From Pseudomonas putida (GTDB lineage Bacteria; Pseudomonadota; Gammaproteobacteria; Pseudomonadales; Pseudomonadaceae), in contig NZ_MINI01000028.1 in NCBI RefSeq assembly GCF_002906855.1, positions 1-64,000 of the forward strand: a DNA stretch of 64,000 nucleotides. The letters are read 5' to 3'. Made by a program: the position numbers and the translations under genes. How positions within the stretch are numbered: position 1 is the stretch's first letter; every line of letters begins with the position of its first letter. Positions 27,376 through 36,957 of this stretch are shown piece by piece. The notes under the pieces are model-generated. The model worked only from the letters and a program-made list of their open reading frames with translations. It did no database searches and was not told the origin of the DNA.

Positions 27376-28056
27376 TTAATCGAGGTCGAGCTTGTCTTCG
27401 AGGCGGTCGAGGTGATCATGCATCAACGCCAGCGCCGCCCCGGCATCACCGGCTTCCACAGCATCGATGATCGCGGCATGTTCCTCCCAGGCGCAGTGGT
27501 CGCAGCAGGGCGACTCATAACGGGCGATGATCAATGAGGTCATCGGCACAAGGCCGTTGAGAAACCGCGCCAGCGGCTCATTGGCTGCGACCTGGGCGAG
27601 CTTTAAGTGAAACTCGCCACCCAGGCGGATGGCGGCGCAGCGCTCGCCGCGCTCATGGTGCTGGCGCTCGCGCTCGACCAGTTGGCGCAGCTGGCGAACC
27701 TGCGCTGGCCGGGCACGCTGGGCGGCCAGGCTGATCAAGGTGGTTTCGGCCAGGCGCCGGGCGCTGAGCACCTGGCGCGCCTGCTCGGGGTCGGGGGCGG
27801 CCAGGTGCGCGGTGTGGCTGGGGCGCTGCACCACGACTTGCTGATCCGACAGGCGCCCGAGCACCCGGCGGATCACCGTGCGGCTGACCCCGAAGGCATT
27901 GCCCAGGGCCTGTTCGGGCAACAGGCTGCCAGGCGGCAGGCGCTGCTCGAGAATCGCGTCGAACAGACGAGGGTAGATCTGCTCGGCCGACAGGCGGGTT
28001 TCACCGGCGGCGAGCAGGGCAGGCAGGCGGGGGGCGGCTTGGGCGCAGGCGGTCAT
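27376..28056 (-). CDS. GntR-family (FCD) regulator 1
   Basis: A 226-residue regulator with an N-terminal winged HTH (EQALGNAFGVSRTVIRRVLGRL) and an FCD-type C-terminal helical domain (metal/ligand residues in GGEFHLKLA and EEHAAIIDAVEAGD). ATG at 28056 has AGGAGA before it. It lies 16 bases after a second GntR gene and forms the end of a symporter-regulator-regulator operon. The CDHCAWEEH segment near its C-terminus contains two cysteines. Confidence 0.85.
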   Translation of the reverse strand: MTACAQAAPRLPALLAAGETRLSAEQIYPRLFDAILEQRLPPGSLLPEQALGNAFGVSRTVIRRVLGRLSDQQVVVQRPSHTAHLAAPDPEQARQVLSARRLAETTLISLAAQRARPAQVRQLRQLVERERQHHERGERCAAIRLGGEFHLKLAQVAANEPLARFLNGLVPMTSLIIARYESPCCDHCAWEEHAAIIDAVEAGDAGAALALMHDHLDRLEDKLDLD

Positions 28057-28072
28057 GGTCGCTCTCCTGGGG

Positions 28073-28777
28073 TCATTGGCCGGGCTGGTCGTCCGGGATG
28101 TTGAGTTGAATGCCCATGCGCTGCCCCTCGGCGAGGATGTGCTGGCGCATCTGGGCACTGGCCTGGGAGCTGTTGCGTTCGCGTATCGCGCGCACCACGG
28201 CTTCGTTTTCCTTGAGCCGCGCGGCCAGGTGCTCGGGCGAGTTGTGCAGCATGCTGGCGCTCTGCTTGAGGGCATTGCCGGTCTGTTGCACCACGCTCTG
28301 GAAGATCGGGTTGGTGGTCAGTGCGAACAGTGCTTCATGGAAGGCGATGTAGGCCTTGACCCCGGCTTCGCTGTCTTCGGCTTCCAGGGCTTCGCGCATG
28401 TCCATCAGGGTCAGGCGCAACTGGCCGATGTCCTGGTTGTTGGCCGATTGCGCGACCAGGCCGACGATGAACGGCTCCAGGGTGTAGCGCAGCTCCAGCA
28501 CGTCGGCCAGGCTGGCCGCTGCGGCGCTTTCGCCGGCTGGGTCCTGGGCTGCTGCCTCGGCATCCAGCACCAGCACACCCTTGCCCGGCAGCGAGCGCAC
28601 CAGGCCGAGGGTTTCCAGCACGGTTACCGCTTCACGCAGGCTGGGGCGGCTGATGCCAAGCTGTTCTGCCAGCTCGCGCTGGCCGGGCAACATGTCGCCG
28701 GAGCGCCATTGGCCACGGGCCAGGGCCTGGCGCAGTTTTTCCACCACGGAGGTGACGACGGTCGATGAGCTGATCAC
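28073..28777 (-). CDS. GntR-family (FadR/FCD) regulator 2
   Basis: A 234-residue FadR-like regulator: ELAEQLGISRPSLREAVTVLETLGLV is the DNA-binding helix region, and the FCD domain carries FHEALFALTTNP. It is placed between the dicarboxylate-type symporter and GntR 1 on the same strand, 44 bases after the symporter. FCD regulators of this type bind GGT-N3-ACC sites, and two such sites precede the symporter. Confidence 0.88.
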   Translation of the reverse strand: MISSSTVVTSVVEKLRQALARGQWRSGDMLPGQRELAEQLGISRPSLREAVTVLETLGLVRSLPGKGVLVLDAEAAAQDPAGESAAAASLADVLELRYTLEPFIVGLVAQSANNQDIGQLRLTLMDMREALEAEDSEAGVKAYIAFHEALFALTTNPIFQSVVQQTGNALKQSASMLHNSPEHLAARLKENEAVVRAIRERNSSQASAQMRQHILAEGQRMGIQLNIPDDQPGQ

Positions 28778-28821
28778 GGTTTGCTCCTGAAAAGGCCGGC
28801 GAAAGTGCCGGCCACGCGGGC

Positions 28822-30132
28822 TCAGAATTCCTGCTGATGGGCGTTGGGTTGTTTGCGCGGCGCATGGGCGAAGCCGGGTTTGCCTGCGAGCACGTTGTGC
28901 GCGCGCTCAAGGTCGATATCCTTTTCCCAGCGGGCGATGGCCACGGTGGCCACGCAGTTGCCGATCAGGTTGGTCAGTGCCCGGCCAATGCCCATGAACC
29001 AGTCCACCGCCAGTACCAGTACCAGGCCCACCACCGGAATCGCTGGCACGGCGGTCAAGGTCGCGGCGAGGATCACCAGCGCCGAGCCTGGGATGCCGTG
29101 AGCGCCCTTGGAAGTCACCAGCGACACCAGCAGGATGGTCAGCAGGTCGGTCATTGCCAGAGGCGTGCCGGTGGCGTTGGCAATGAACACGATGGCCAGG
29201 GTCAGGTAGATGGAGAACCCGTCGAGGTTGAACGAGTAGCCGGTGGGGATCACCAGGCCGACGGTGGAACTGCCGATGCCCAGGTGTTCCAGCTTGCGCA
29301 TGATCTGCGGTAGCACGGCGTCGGACGACGCGGTGCCGAGGACAATGGTCAGTTCCTCACGCAGGTACTTGATGAACGGCAGCAGTTTCAGGCCTGACAC
29401 GCGCATCACGGTACCCAGTACGATCAGCACGAAGCCGGCACAGGTCAGGTAGAACAGTGCCACCAGGCCACCCAGGTGCTGCAGCGACTCCAGGCCGTAC
29501 TTGCTGGTGGTGAAGGCGATGGCGCCGAACACACCGATCGGCGCCAGGCGCACGATCATGCCCATGATGCGGAAGATCACATGACTCAGCTCGTTGATCA
29601 GCCGCGAGATGCCCGTGGCCGAGTCGCCCACCAGGTTCAGCGCGCTGCCGAACAGCACCGAGAACAGCAGCACCTGCAGGATGTTGTTGTCGGCGAAGGC
29701 ACCGACCACCGAGTTCGGGATCAGGTCCATGAAGAACGCCGTGGCCCCATGAATATGCTGGCCACGCTCGGCCAGGCTGCTGGCGTCGGCGCTGGACAGC
29801 TGGTCGAGGTGGATATTGGCGCCGCTGCCGATGCCGCTGCTGAAAGCGAACACCAGCCCGATGACCAGGGCGATGGTGGTCAGTACTTCGAAGTAAATGA
29901 CCGATTTCAGGCCGATGCGCCCGACCTTCTTGAGGTCGCCGGCACCTGAAATGCCGCTGACCACCACGCAGAAGACGATCAGGCCGATGAGCATCTTGAT
30001 CAGCTTGATGAAACCATCGCCGAGGGGTTTGAGTTGCAGGGAGACTTCGGGGAGGCTGAGGCCGCAGGCGATGCCGAGGGCAAGGCCGAGTACGACTTGC
30101 AGGAAGATCGAACGCGAGCACCATTTGAGCAT
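28822..30132 (-). CDS. DctA-type dicarboxylate/cation symporter, variant
   Basis: A 436-residue DAACS-family symporter. It shows IPTGYSFNLDGFSIYLTLAIVFIANAT, a hallmark of DctA/GltP carriers. The re-entrant loop reads TASSDAVLP where DctA has SSSESALP, so the substrate may differ from C4-dicarboxylates. ATG at 30132 places the first membrane span correctly. It leads an operon with two GntR regulators, which suggests substrate-induced uptake of an organic acid. Confidence 0.87.
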   Translation of the reverse strand: MLKWCSRSIFLQVVLGLALGIACGLSLPEVSLQLKPLGDGFIKLIKMLIGLIVFCVVVSGISGAGDLKKVGRIGLKSVIYFEVLTTIALVIGLVFAFSSGIGSGANIHLDQLSSADASSLAERGQHIHGATAFFMDLIPNSVVGAFADNNILQVLLFSVLFGSALNLVGDSATGISRLINELSHVIFRIMGMIVRLAPIGVFGAIAFTTSKYGLESLQHLGGLVALFYLTCAGFVLIVLGTVMRVSGLKLLPFIKYLREELTIVLGTASSDAVLPQIMRKLEHLGIGSSTVGLVIPTGYSFNLDGFSIYLTLAIVFIANATGTPLAMTDLLTILLVSLVTSKGAHGIPGSALVILAATLTAVPAIPVVGLVLVLAVDWFMGIGRALTNLIGNCVATVAIARWEKDIDLERAHNVLAGKPGFAHAPRKQPNAHQQEF

Positions 30133-30206
30133 GGGAGTGATCTCTGATCGGTGTCCTTGCTTCGGTGCCGCACGGGGCAAAAGAGCGCAGGACTTCTTTA
30201 TTGTTG

Positions 30207-30217
30207 TGGTCTTACCG
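30207..30217. promoter_or_regulatory. FadR/FCD-type operator candidate 1
   Basis: TGGTCTTACCG has the GGT-N3-ACC dyad that FCD-type GntR proteins bind. It lies 75 bases before the symporter start. Confidence 0.45.
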
Positions 30218-30281
30218 GTTTGTTCAGCGCCGGATCATAAAACCGTGAAAAATCCGACATTGCAAGGAGTGTTGGCCTTAC

Positions 30282-30292
30282 CGGTCTGACCA
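30282..30292. promoter_or_regulatory. FadR/FCD-type operator candidate 2
   Basis: CGGTCTGACCA repeats the GGT-N3-ACC dyad 75 bases (seven helical turns) from site 1, and a partly matching GGCCTTACC adjoins it. Paired spacing suggests looping or two-dimer binding. Confidence 0.45.
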
Positions 30293-30471
30293 GTTACGAG
30301 GCATTGGCAGCGATCAGGCTCTAGTTCGGTGCATGGGCCATTACTGCCGACCCAGGCGGTCCGACGAAATCAGCTCAGGACTGGACCAACGCCTGGTCAG
30401 CCGATGCAATCAGCTTGCCAGGATCGTAGGGCGGGGTGCCCCGTGCCGGGTAACCGACACGGGAGGCTGGC

Positions 30472-33400
30472 TTAGGCGTCGGCCGCGAACGCTCGTGGGT
30501 TGGTTTCGCTCATGCTCAAGGTCAGTCCGGCTATCAATGCTTCACGGGCTCGTTGGCGACTTTCCAGTAACAGTTCTGAAGCCCGCAGGTAGCGTTCACT
30601 GTCGTTGGACAGGTCGACCCGTTGCAGCACACCTGCGCGGCGCCAGGCAATTTGCCCCATGTGCTGCTCCAGGCTGGCGATGTAGCCAGGCGGGACCTCG
30701 GGCCCGGTGTAAGCGCCAGCCTCCGCGGCGCGGTCATTGAGCGTGTCGAAGTATTCCGAAGCGCCCTCCCATTGCCGGGCAAAGGCCTTGAACTCATGAG
30801 GCCGCAATCGTTCAAGCCAACGCTGCCAGAAGGGTTGATCGCTGGCCCAGCCATTGAGGTGTTGCGCGCTTGCCTCGGCCCACACTGCATGCTCCAGGGC
30901 CTGTAAGGTGTTGTCGCTCAGGCGCGCGAGATATTCATACTGCATGGTGACCGGCTGCGTAGGCAGCCGGAGCCGCTGCTGCAGGTGGATCCGTGCGAAC
31001 AAGGCCATTTCCAGTTCATCCAGAAGGAAGTCCGGCTCGGTCAACAGCGCGTCGCTGAGGTCATCATGGATCGACAAAGCCGGTGCCGCCTCGCGCTCGG
31101 CGGCATTGCCGGCCTCGGCCAATGCCCTTCGTCTGGCACGCCGTGCGTTGTACAGCCCGCCGATCTGCTCATCGAGCAGGCGCTGGCGCATCAGGCTCGC
31201 GGCGCTTTCGATGGCGACCTGTTCATTGCTGGCCCCCGGTTGTGCATGGACCACCGATTGCCAAACGGTCACCTCGGTCTCGATCTGCTGGAAGAGCAGG
31301 ATGGCCTGGTCGACGCATTGCTGGCCTGCATCTGTCAGCAGGTCGTTGATCTGCTGCTGCAACTGGGCAATACCTGTACCAGGCCGATCTGTATGCGCAC
31401 CGTCGACCAATGCCTGCAGCACGTGGCGCATGCGTTGATTCATCGCGGCTGAACTCGTCTGGTAGGCCTGCGTACCGGGCATGCGTTGATACAAGTCAAA
31501 CAGCGGTTGCCAGTTTGCATCCATCCAGTAACTGGAAACGTGTCCCCGCAGTGCGGGGGGCCAACCGGCTGACCAGTCTTCTTCGTTGGTGCTCTGCTGG
31601 GGCGCCAGGCCGGCGTCTTCGAGCCGTTGCAACGCCAGCTCGCTGAGCGGATTGTCGTCGAAGGCATGGTTCAGTTCATCGTCGCCTTCGCGTACGCGGC
31701 GGGCGAAGGCCGTATCGCGCAACACAGGCACATCGACCAGTTCGTTCAGGCTCAGATCGATGGCGCGCAGGTTCATGGGCTCCTGATTCATCAATGCGAT
31801 CAGCCCCGCAGGCCATTCGAAAATCAGCGTACGCTCCAGATCAAGTTGTTCGAGTGCGCTCCAGCCGGTCAGGTCGGGCGCCAGTTCCAGCGGGTTGTAG
31901 CGCAGCGAAAGCAGGCGCAGGCGGTTCAAGCCGGCAAGCGCCGTGCGGCTTTCGTCGGTCAGCACGATTTCATTGCGCCCCAGTTCGAGGTGGGTAAGGC
32001 TGGGCCAGCGCTGCAGTGCCTGAAAATGCTCCGCGCCGAAGGTCAGGTTATTGAGGTCGGCCTGGAAAAAGCTCAGGGCCGGCAGTTCGGCTAGCCGTTC
32101 AAGAGTACTGACGGAGAGGTTCTGCAGACTTTGTGACAGGTTCAGGCGCTGAAGGTCATGCAGGCGAGTCAGCGTGGTGAGATCGGCCTCCCGAGAGAGA
32201 TCGAGCAGGTTGTGCGAAAGGTCGAGCGATTGTATGTCGGCGAGTTCGCCCAGTGCTGCAGGAATTGTCCGCAGAGCGTTGTTTTCGAGGTCCAGGTTGC
32301 GTGCCCGAGGGAAGGCTCTGAGAAAACTATCCAACTGAGTATCGGCACGATCCGCCAGCCCGCTGATGCGCAGTTGGCGAACATGGGGAAGGGCTACGCT
32401 CAGCGTTGGCAGCGTCCCTAGGTCTGCCGCATCGATCTCTACAATCACGAAGTTGAGGGCGCCGGTCGGGTCGACGGGGTTCTCCCGTCGCCACGCCTGG
32501 CGTATGAGCTGGGCCTGCAGATCACGAGCCGTGCGCTGCTGGCCTCGGGCAGCCTCGACCCAGCCTTGCAGCTCGCTGTCGAGGCGTTGGTAATCGGCGC
32601 GCAGCCCTTCGAGCAAGCGGGCGAATGCGCCAGGCCGATCGCCTGCTTCATCCCGCAGCTGCTGGCGCAACCATTCGCGTTCCTCCAGGTTGCCGGTCGG
32701 GTACAGCTGGTCGAACAGTTCATCGTCGCTCAGCCAGCCGCGACCGCGGCCACTGAGCCTGTAGCCCGGCTTGCCGGCCAGCCAGCTCGGTGGGTTGTAA
32801 AGTGGACGAACCGGCGCCATGCCCAAGTCGCCCGCAGTGGTTTCGCGATCCTGGCATGCCAGTTCGAACAAGGCATCGCGCAGCCCCGTTACATCATGGA
32901 TGTCCAGCTTCAGAGCGTTGCGTTCGCTATCGGGCAGGGCCCGCAGGATGGATGCCAGCAGCTCATCGCGGTTGCCCAGGACCTGGCCTGAGTCGTCGGC
33001 GGGCTCATAGCCCAGGTCGCTGCGCTGCACCTGTTTGCTGGTCGTACCATTGCCCGCCACGTCGATCAGGCGGCCATTGTCACGAAGTTCCAGGCTGATG
33101 TCGCCAGTCCATCCAGGTAGCCGAGGCAGGTTGGCGAACACCAGCCGGTCGCGGTCAGCACCGCTTCCCTGCGCTTGCCGGAGCTGAGCTAGCGCGCGGT
33201 TGAGGCGCGCGTCACGCAAGTACAACCGCGCCTGTTCGGCCAGGCGCAAGGGCAGCCGGCCACTCTGCTTGAGCGCGGCCAGGTCCTGGCTGGAAGCGGT
33301 TGCCAGAATTTCACTGCGTATTCGGGGGCTGAGTGAAGGAAAGTCTCGGGCCAGCACACTGTTATCGGCGAGACCGGCATTTTGGGGCAGCGTAGCGCCA

Positions 33401-35262
33401 AAGGCTTCGAGGCTGTCCAGGAGCAGGGCCGGCAAAGGGCGATGATCCTGCAGCAGTCGGCGCACAGCGGCGTCGTCATAGCCGCTGCTGCGCAGGGCAT
33501 GCATCAGCGCGGTATCGTCCAGGCCGGCGCTTGCCGGGCCAAGGCGGCGTGCCAGGCCAGGGCTCTGCCAGGCCAATGGCCGCTCGTGCTCCAGCAACCA
33601 TGTACCTTCGCCATTGCCCACCAGCCTGGGCTGGTGACGATGGTACTTGCCCGGTGCAAGTCGCCAGCGCCCCTTGCCCGCGGACTCCACGGCGTATGCC
33701 TGATCTTCGTGCAGCCACCAGCGCTGCCCTTCCCAGGTGTGCAAGCCGCTGGCGGGCAGTGTCGTTTGCGCTGGCCAGGGGCGGGGCCGGGCGAACGCCG
33801 ACAGGCCGCCATGCCACAGGCGTTCGCTGTCGCCTTCGCCGACGCGTTGCCAATCATGCAATGGCCCGGTCGGTTCGACGAAATGCCCGGCGGCGCCAAT
33901 GGCGGCGAACTGCGCAAGGTTCTCGAACACGGCGAACAAATGGCCGATGGCCTGGTCGCTTTCGCCTTCATTGGCTGCATGCACCCCTTCGAGAAACTCG
34001 TCCACCACTTGCGCACCGCCCACCACCAGCATCACCTCGGCGAGCCCGGGGACGAAGAAGCTCGCGACATTCAGAATATTCAGGCCAGCCGCCAGCCAGC
34101 CTTCGACGGTTGCGCGTAGCGCCGCCGCGTCGCGCTGCTCGGTCGGCACCACGATATGGGCTGCATCCTGGCGTTTGCGTTCAAGCATTGTGCGTGTGCG
34201 CTCGGCGAAACAGTCTTTGCGCCAAGGCGTTGCGCTCCATGGCAACCTGGCGTTTTTATCCAGGGTCTCCTGCCACAGATGGCGAGGGTTGGGAAACAGC
34301 CGAGAGATCCAGCTGAAATGCTCGCCTTTTTCCAGACTTGGAGTGACTGGCTGCAGCGTGGCATAGGGGAAGCGAGGAAACAGCGTCTCGCGTAGCCGCT
34401 TGGCGAATAGAGGCTGTTGGTCATGGCCGACATAACGCAGGTAAAAGCGCCGTTGCTCGTCGTGCCAGAGCATTTGCGTCATGGCTTGGCCCAGCGCTGC
34501 GAGCGAAGGGTACTGGCGCAGCGCCTTGGTTGGGTGGCCAGGCAGGTAAAGCAGGCACACTTCCTTGTTGGCCTGCGGCCGCATGCGGATCAGCAACGGA
34601 CCATTCAGCGGGCAGTCGAGCAGGGTGAGGAAACAGCATTCCAGTGCTTGCAAGCTACCATCGGGGCGCGGGAGCGAAAACGCGCCTGCCAGTGCTGCCT
34701 CGCCCAAGGACTGACCGTGGCTGTCGATGTGCCCATGCAACTTCGCCAGGCTGATTTCGGCGGCAAAGGCGGCCTTGTCCTGTCGTATTTGCATTTGCCG
34801 CGTGAGGTCGGTGTCGAGCAGATCAGTCAGGTGATCCTGATAGCGGCGTCCGAGGTCCAGATTCCGGACTGCCTTGACGAAGCGTCCGGCATCGATGTCG
34901 GTACTAGCCGCTGCGTCCTTGTTCAGATACAGCCTTACCTGGTCGCCCTCGTCGAAGTTCAGCATGGCTGCCTCCAGCCATGACCTGTTGCGTCCTTGGG
35001 TGATGTCCCAGAGCCAGCCCTGGCCAACATCAGGCAGCTCCCGCTCGGCAAACCAGTATGCCAGCGCATCTTCCAGTTGCGGGCGGCAAAATGCTTCAGG
35101 TGCCTGCACGCCTGCCAGATGCATGCGAAGCTGACGGGTGGCACGATGGCTTTCCCGTACGCGTAATTCCAGTTGCTTGCGTTCTGCAGGCGTACGGGTT
35201 GTCAACCATTGCGGTGCGCGTCGTTGTATGAGCGCCAGGTGTGGCGAAGGCTGTGTGGGCAT
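30472..35262 (-). CDS. large LRR-NEL protein, putative E3 ubiquitin-ligase effector
   Basis: A 1596-residue protein. Residues 1-900 resemble the long N-terminal region (DUF6543-like) found in large Pseudomonas toxins, with a hydrophobic stretch at 391-460. Residues about 960-1190 hold leucine-rich repeats (RNLDLENNALRTIP, QSLDLSHNLLDL, THLELGRNEIVL, RLLSLRYNPLEL, RAIDLSLNELVDV). Residues 1230-1596 match the NEL domain of IpaH/SspH E3 ligases, with the Cys-x-Asp catalytic motif at Cys1316 (CVDQAILLFQQIE). NEL enzymes ubiquitinate host proteins after delivery into eukaryotic cells. No signal peptide or secretion gene is nearby, so the delivery route is unknown. It is a single-gene unit. Confidence 0.8.
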   Translation of the reverse strand: MPTQPSPHLALIQRRAPQWLTTRTPAERKQLELRVRESHRATRQLRMHLAGVQAPEAFCRPQLEDALAYWFAERELPDVGQGWLWDITQGRNRSWLEAAMLNFDEGDQVRLYLNKDAAASTDIDAGRFVKAVRNLDLGRRYQDHLTDLLDTDLTRQMQIRQDKAAFAAEISLAKLHGHIDSHGQSLGEAALAGAFSLPRPDGSLQALECCFLTLLDCPLNGPLLIRMRPQANKEVCLLYLPGHPTKALRQYPSLAALGQAMTQMLWHDEQRRFYLRYVGHDQQPLFAKRLRETLFPRFPYATLQPVTPSLEKGEHFSWISRLFPNPRHLWQETLDKNARLPWSATPWRKDCFAERTRTMLERKRQDAAHIVVPTEQRDAAALRATVEGWLAAGLNILNVASFFVPGLAEVMLVVGGAQVVDEFLEGVHAANEGESDQAIGHLFAVFENLAQFAAIGAAGHFVEPTGPLHDWQRVGEGDSERLWHGGLSAFARPRPWPAQTTLPASGLHTWEGQRWWLHEDQAYAVESAGKGRWRLAPGKYHRHQPRLVGNGEGTWLLEHERPLAWQSPGLARRLGPASAGLDDTALMHALRSSGYDDAAVRRLLQDHRPLPALLLDSLEAFGATLPQNAGLADNSVLARDFPSLSPRIRSEILATASSQDLAALKQSGRLPLRLAEQARLYLRDARLNRALAQLRQAQGSGADRDRLVFANLPRLPGWTGDISLELRDNGRLIDVAGNGTTSKQVQRSDLGYEPADDSGQVLGNRDELLASILRALPDSERNALKLDIHDVTGLRDALFELACQDRETTAGDLGMAPVRPLYNPPSWLAGKPGYRLSGRGRGWLSDDELFDQLYPTGNLEEREWLRQQLRDEAGDRPGAFARLLEGLRADYQRLDSELQGWVEAARGQQRTARDLQAQLIRQAWRRENPVDPTGALNFVIVEIDAADLGTLPTLSVALPHVRQLRISGLADRADTQLDSFLRAFPRARNLDLENNALRTIPAALGELADIQSLDLSHNLLDLSREADLTTLTRLHDLQRLNLSQSLQNLSVSTLERLAELPALSFFQADLNNLTFGAEHFQALQRWPSLTHLELGRNEIVLTDESRTALAGLNRLRLLSLRYNPLELAPDLTGWSALEQLDLERTLIFEWPAGLIALMNQEPMNLRAIDLSLNELVDVPVLRDTAFARRVREGDDELNHAFDDNPLSELALQRLEDAGLAPQQSTNEEDWSAGWPPALRGHVSSYWMDANWQPLFDLYQRMPGTQAYQTSSAAMNQRMRHVLQALVDGAHTDRPGTGIAQLQQQINDLLTDAGQQCVDQAILLFQQIETEVTVWQSVVHAQPGASNEQVAIESAASLMRQRLLDEQIGGLYNARRARRRALAEAGNAAEREAAPALSIHDDLSDALLTEPDFLLDELEMALFARIHLQQRLRLPTQPVTMQYEYLARLSDNTLQALEHAVWAEASAQHLNGWASDQPFWQRWLERLRPHEFKAFARQWEGASEYFDTLNDRAAEAGAYTGPEVPPGYIASLEQHMGQIAWRRAGVLQRVDLSNDSERYLRASELLLESRQRAREALIAGLTLSMSETNPRAFAADA

Positions 35263-35325
35263 GAGCCGCTCTCCATTGTCGGGCGGCCAGCGTAGGGAGG
35301 GACACAGAGCGATTGGGTTATCGGG

Positions 35326-35817
35326 TTACAGCCCGGTCGACGGCGGTATGCATTTGATCGCGGCTAGCTCCGGGTGTGCCACCAGTTTGTCGATATGCAG
35401 CGAATCGTCGTTCATCCAGCTTTCGCTGAGAACCCGATAGTGCTCCATGTCACGGCAGCGTAGGCGCAGGCTGTAATCGAAGTGGCCACTGATCAGTTGG
35501 CATTCGTGAACTTCCGGGCACTTCAGCATGGTGGCCTCGAAGGCTTTCTGCGCGACGCGCCCGCTCTGGTTGGACAGGGCCACCAGCACCAGCAAGGACA
35601 GGCCAGGGGCGAGTTTCTGCAGGTCGATGATCGCGCCGTAGCCGCGGATCACCCCGCGGCGTTCGAGCTTGCGCACCCGCTCCAGGCAGGGGCGCGGGGT
35701 GAGGTGGACCAGGGTCGAGAGCTTCTCGAAGGTGATGCGGCCGTCGTGGCGCAGTACGTCGAGGATGGCTTCGTCGATGCGGTCCAGCGGTGGGGCGTTG
35801 GCGTCCTTGGTGTCCAT
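35326..35817 (-). CDS. Lrp/AsnC-family regulator
   Basis: A 163-residue regulator with an N-terminal HTH (DEAILDVLRHDGRITFEKLSTLVHLTPRPCLERVRKLE) and a C-terminal RAM ligand domain (VHECQLISGHFDYSLRLRC). ATG at 35817 begins the conserved part. It lies 75 bases downstream of the ornithine cyclodeaminase gene on the same strand and probably senses an amino acid to control it. Confidence 0.9.
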   Translation of the reverse strand: MDTKDANAPPLDRIDEAILDVLRHDGRITFEKLSTLVHLTPRPCLERVRKLERRGVIRGYGAIIDLQKLAPGLSLLVLVALSNQSGRVAQKAFEATMLKCPEVHECQLISGHFDYSLRLRCRDMEHYRVLSESWMNDDSLHIDKLVAHPELAAIKCIPPSTGL

Positions 35818-35892
35818 GCGCGGGGCTTCTTTCGAAAGAGGGCATGGACAGGGTAGGCGCAAACCGGAGCCGCTGCGCGACCCCGGGTTGTA

Positions 35893-36957
35893 TCAGGCAC
35901 AGGCGCTTTCTGCCTTGTGCATCGCGCGCGCCCCCACTACCCGAGGTTGCAGCAGCGCATAGAGGTCCTTCGGGTTGTCCAGCTTCGGCACCAGCGTAAT
36001 GTCCTGGCCGATCCCCAGCATGCGTGCGCTATCCAGCACGTAGCGCAGCGCCGAGTAGTCTTCCAGGGCAAACCCGACCGAGTCGAACAAGGTCACTTGC
36101 TCGGCATGCTCGCGGCCTTGCACAAGCCCCGCGATCACCTGCCAGAACTCGATCACCGGCGAGTTGCCAGGCAATTGCTGGATCTCGCCCTCGACACGGC
36201 TCTGTGGCTCGTATTCGACGATCACCCGCGCCTGTTCGACGATGTCGCGGTGCAGCTCGGTCTTGCCCGGGCAGTCGCCGCCCACGGCGTTCAGGTGCAT
36301 GCCCGGCTCGATCATGTCCGGCGTGAGGATGGTCGCATAGGCCTTGTCGGCGGTGACCGTGGTGACGATGTCGGCACCGCGCACCGCTTCGGCAACCGAA
36401 CTGGCGACACTCAGCTTTAGCCCGGGGCGGCCGGCCAGATTGGCCACCAGTTTGGCAGAGGCCGTCGGGTCGATGTCGTACAGGCGGATTTCGTCGATGC
36501 CCACCAGGGTATTGAAGGCGATGGCCTGGAATTCGCTTTGTGAGCCATTGCCGATCAGCGCCATGCTGCGGCTGTCTTCACGCGCCAGATAGCGTGCCGC
36601 CAGTGCCGAGGTGGCGGCCGTGCGGATCGCGGTGGTCAGGGTCATCTCGCTGAGCAGCAGCGGTGTGCCAGTGTCGACATCGGCCAGGGTGCCGAAGGCC
36701 ATCACCGTGGGCAGGCCGTGACGGGTGTTCTTCGGATGGCCATTGACGTACTTGAAGGCGTACAGGCTGGCGTCGGACACCGGCATCAGTTCGATAACCC
36801 CATCGGGCGAGTGGTTGGCCACCCGTGCACACTTCTCGAAGGCCGGCCAGCGCAGGTAGTCCTGACGGATATATTCGGCCATCTCAACCAGGCAGGTGGG
36901 CAGGCCTTTACGGTTGACCAGGCGGGCGAGGTCTTGCACATCGATGTAGCGGGTCAT
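35893..36957 (-). CDS. ornithine cyclodeaminase family enzyme
   Basis: A 354-residue member of the OCD/mu-crystallin family. Visible are the substrate-binding KYVNGHP lysine, the RTAATSALAARYLA segment, the Rossmann site (ALIGNGSQSEFQA) and the C-terminal LFDSVGFALEDYSAL. The founding activity converts L-ornithine to L-proline and ammonia with bound NAD+. Relatives reduce ketimines or act on other amino acids, so the reaction is probable but not certain. The Lrp gene follows on the same strand. Confidence 0.87.
   Translation of the reverse strand: MTRYIDVQDLARLVNRKGLPTCLVEMAEYIRQDYLRWPAFEKCARVANHSPDGVIELMPVSDASLYAFKYVNGHPKNTRHGLPTVMAFGTLADVDTGTPLLLSEMTLTTAIRTAATSALAARYLAREDSRSMALIGNGSQSEFQAIAFNTLVGIDEIRLYDIDPTASAKLVANLAGRPGLKLSVASSVAEAVRGADIVTTVTADKAYATILTPDMIEPGMHLNAVGGDCPGKTELHRDIVEQARVIVEYEPQSRVEGEIQQLPGNSPVIEFWQVIAGLVQGREHAEQVTLFDSVGFALEDYSALRYVLDSARMLGIGQDITLVPKLDNPKDLYALLQPRVVGARAMHKAESACA

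Larger units (their letters stand above)
30133..30471. other. intergenic region upstream of the symporter
   Basis: About 340 bases with the two operator candidates and the hairpin CCCGTG...CACGGG (30440-30463) just after the large NEL gene, which may end its transcript although no T-tract follows. No gene seen. Confidence 0.45.

Noticed and set aside
34948..35262. Signal peptide for the large NEL protein
   Set aside because: The N-terminus (MPTQPSPHLALIQRRAPQW) is not hydrophobic enough for Sec export. Other delivery routes remain open.
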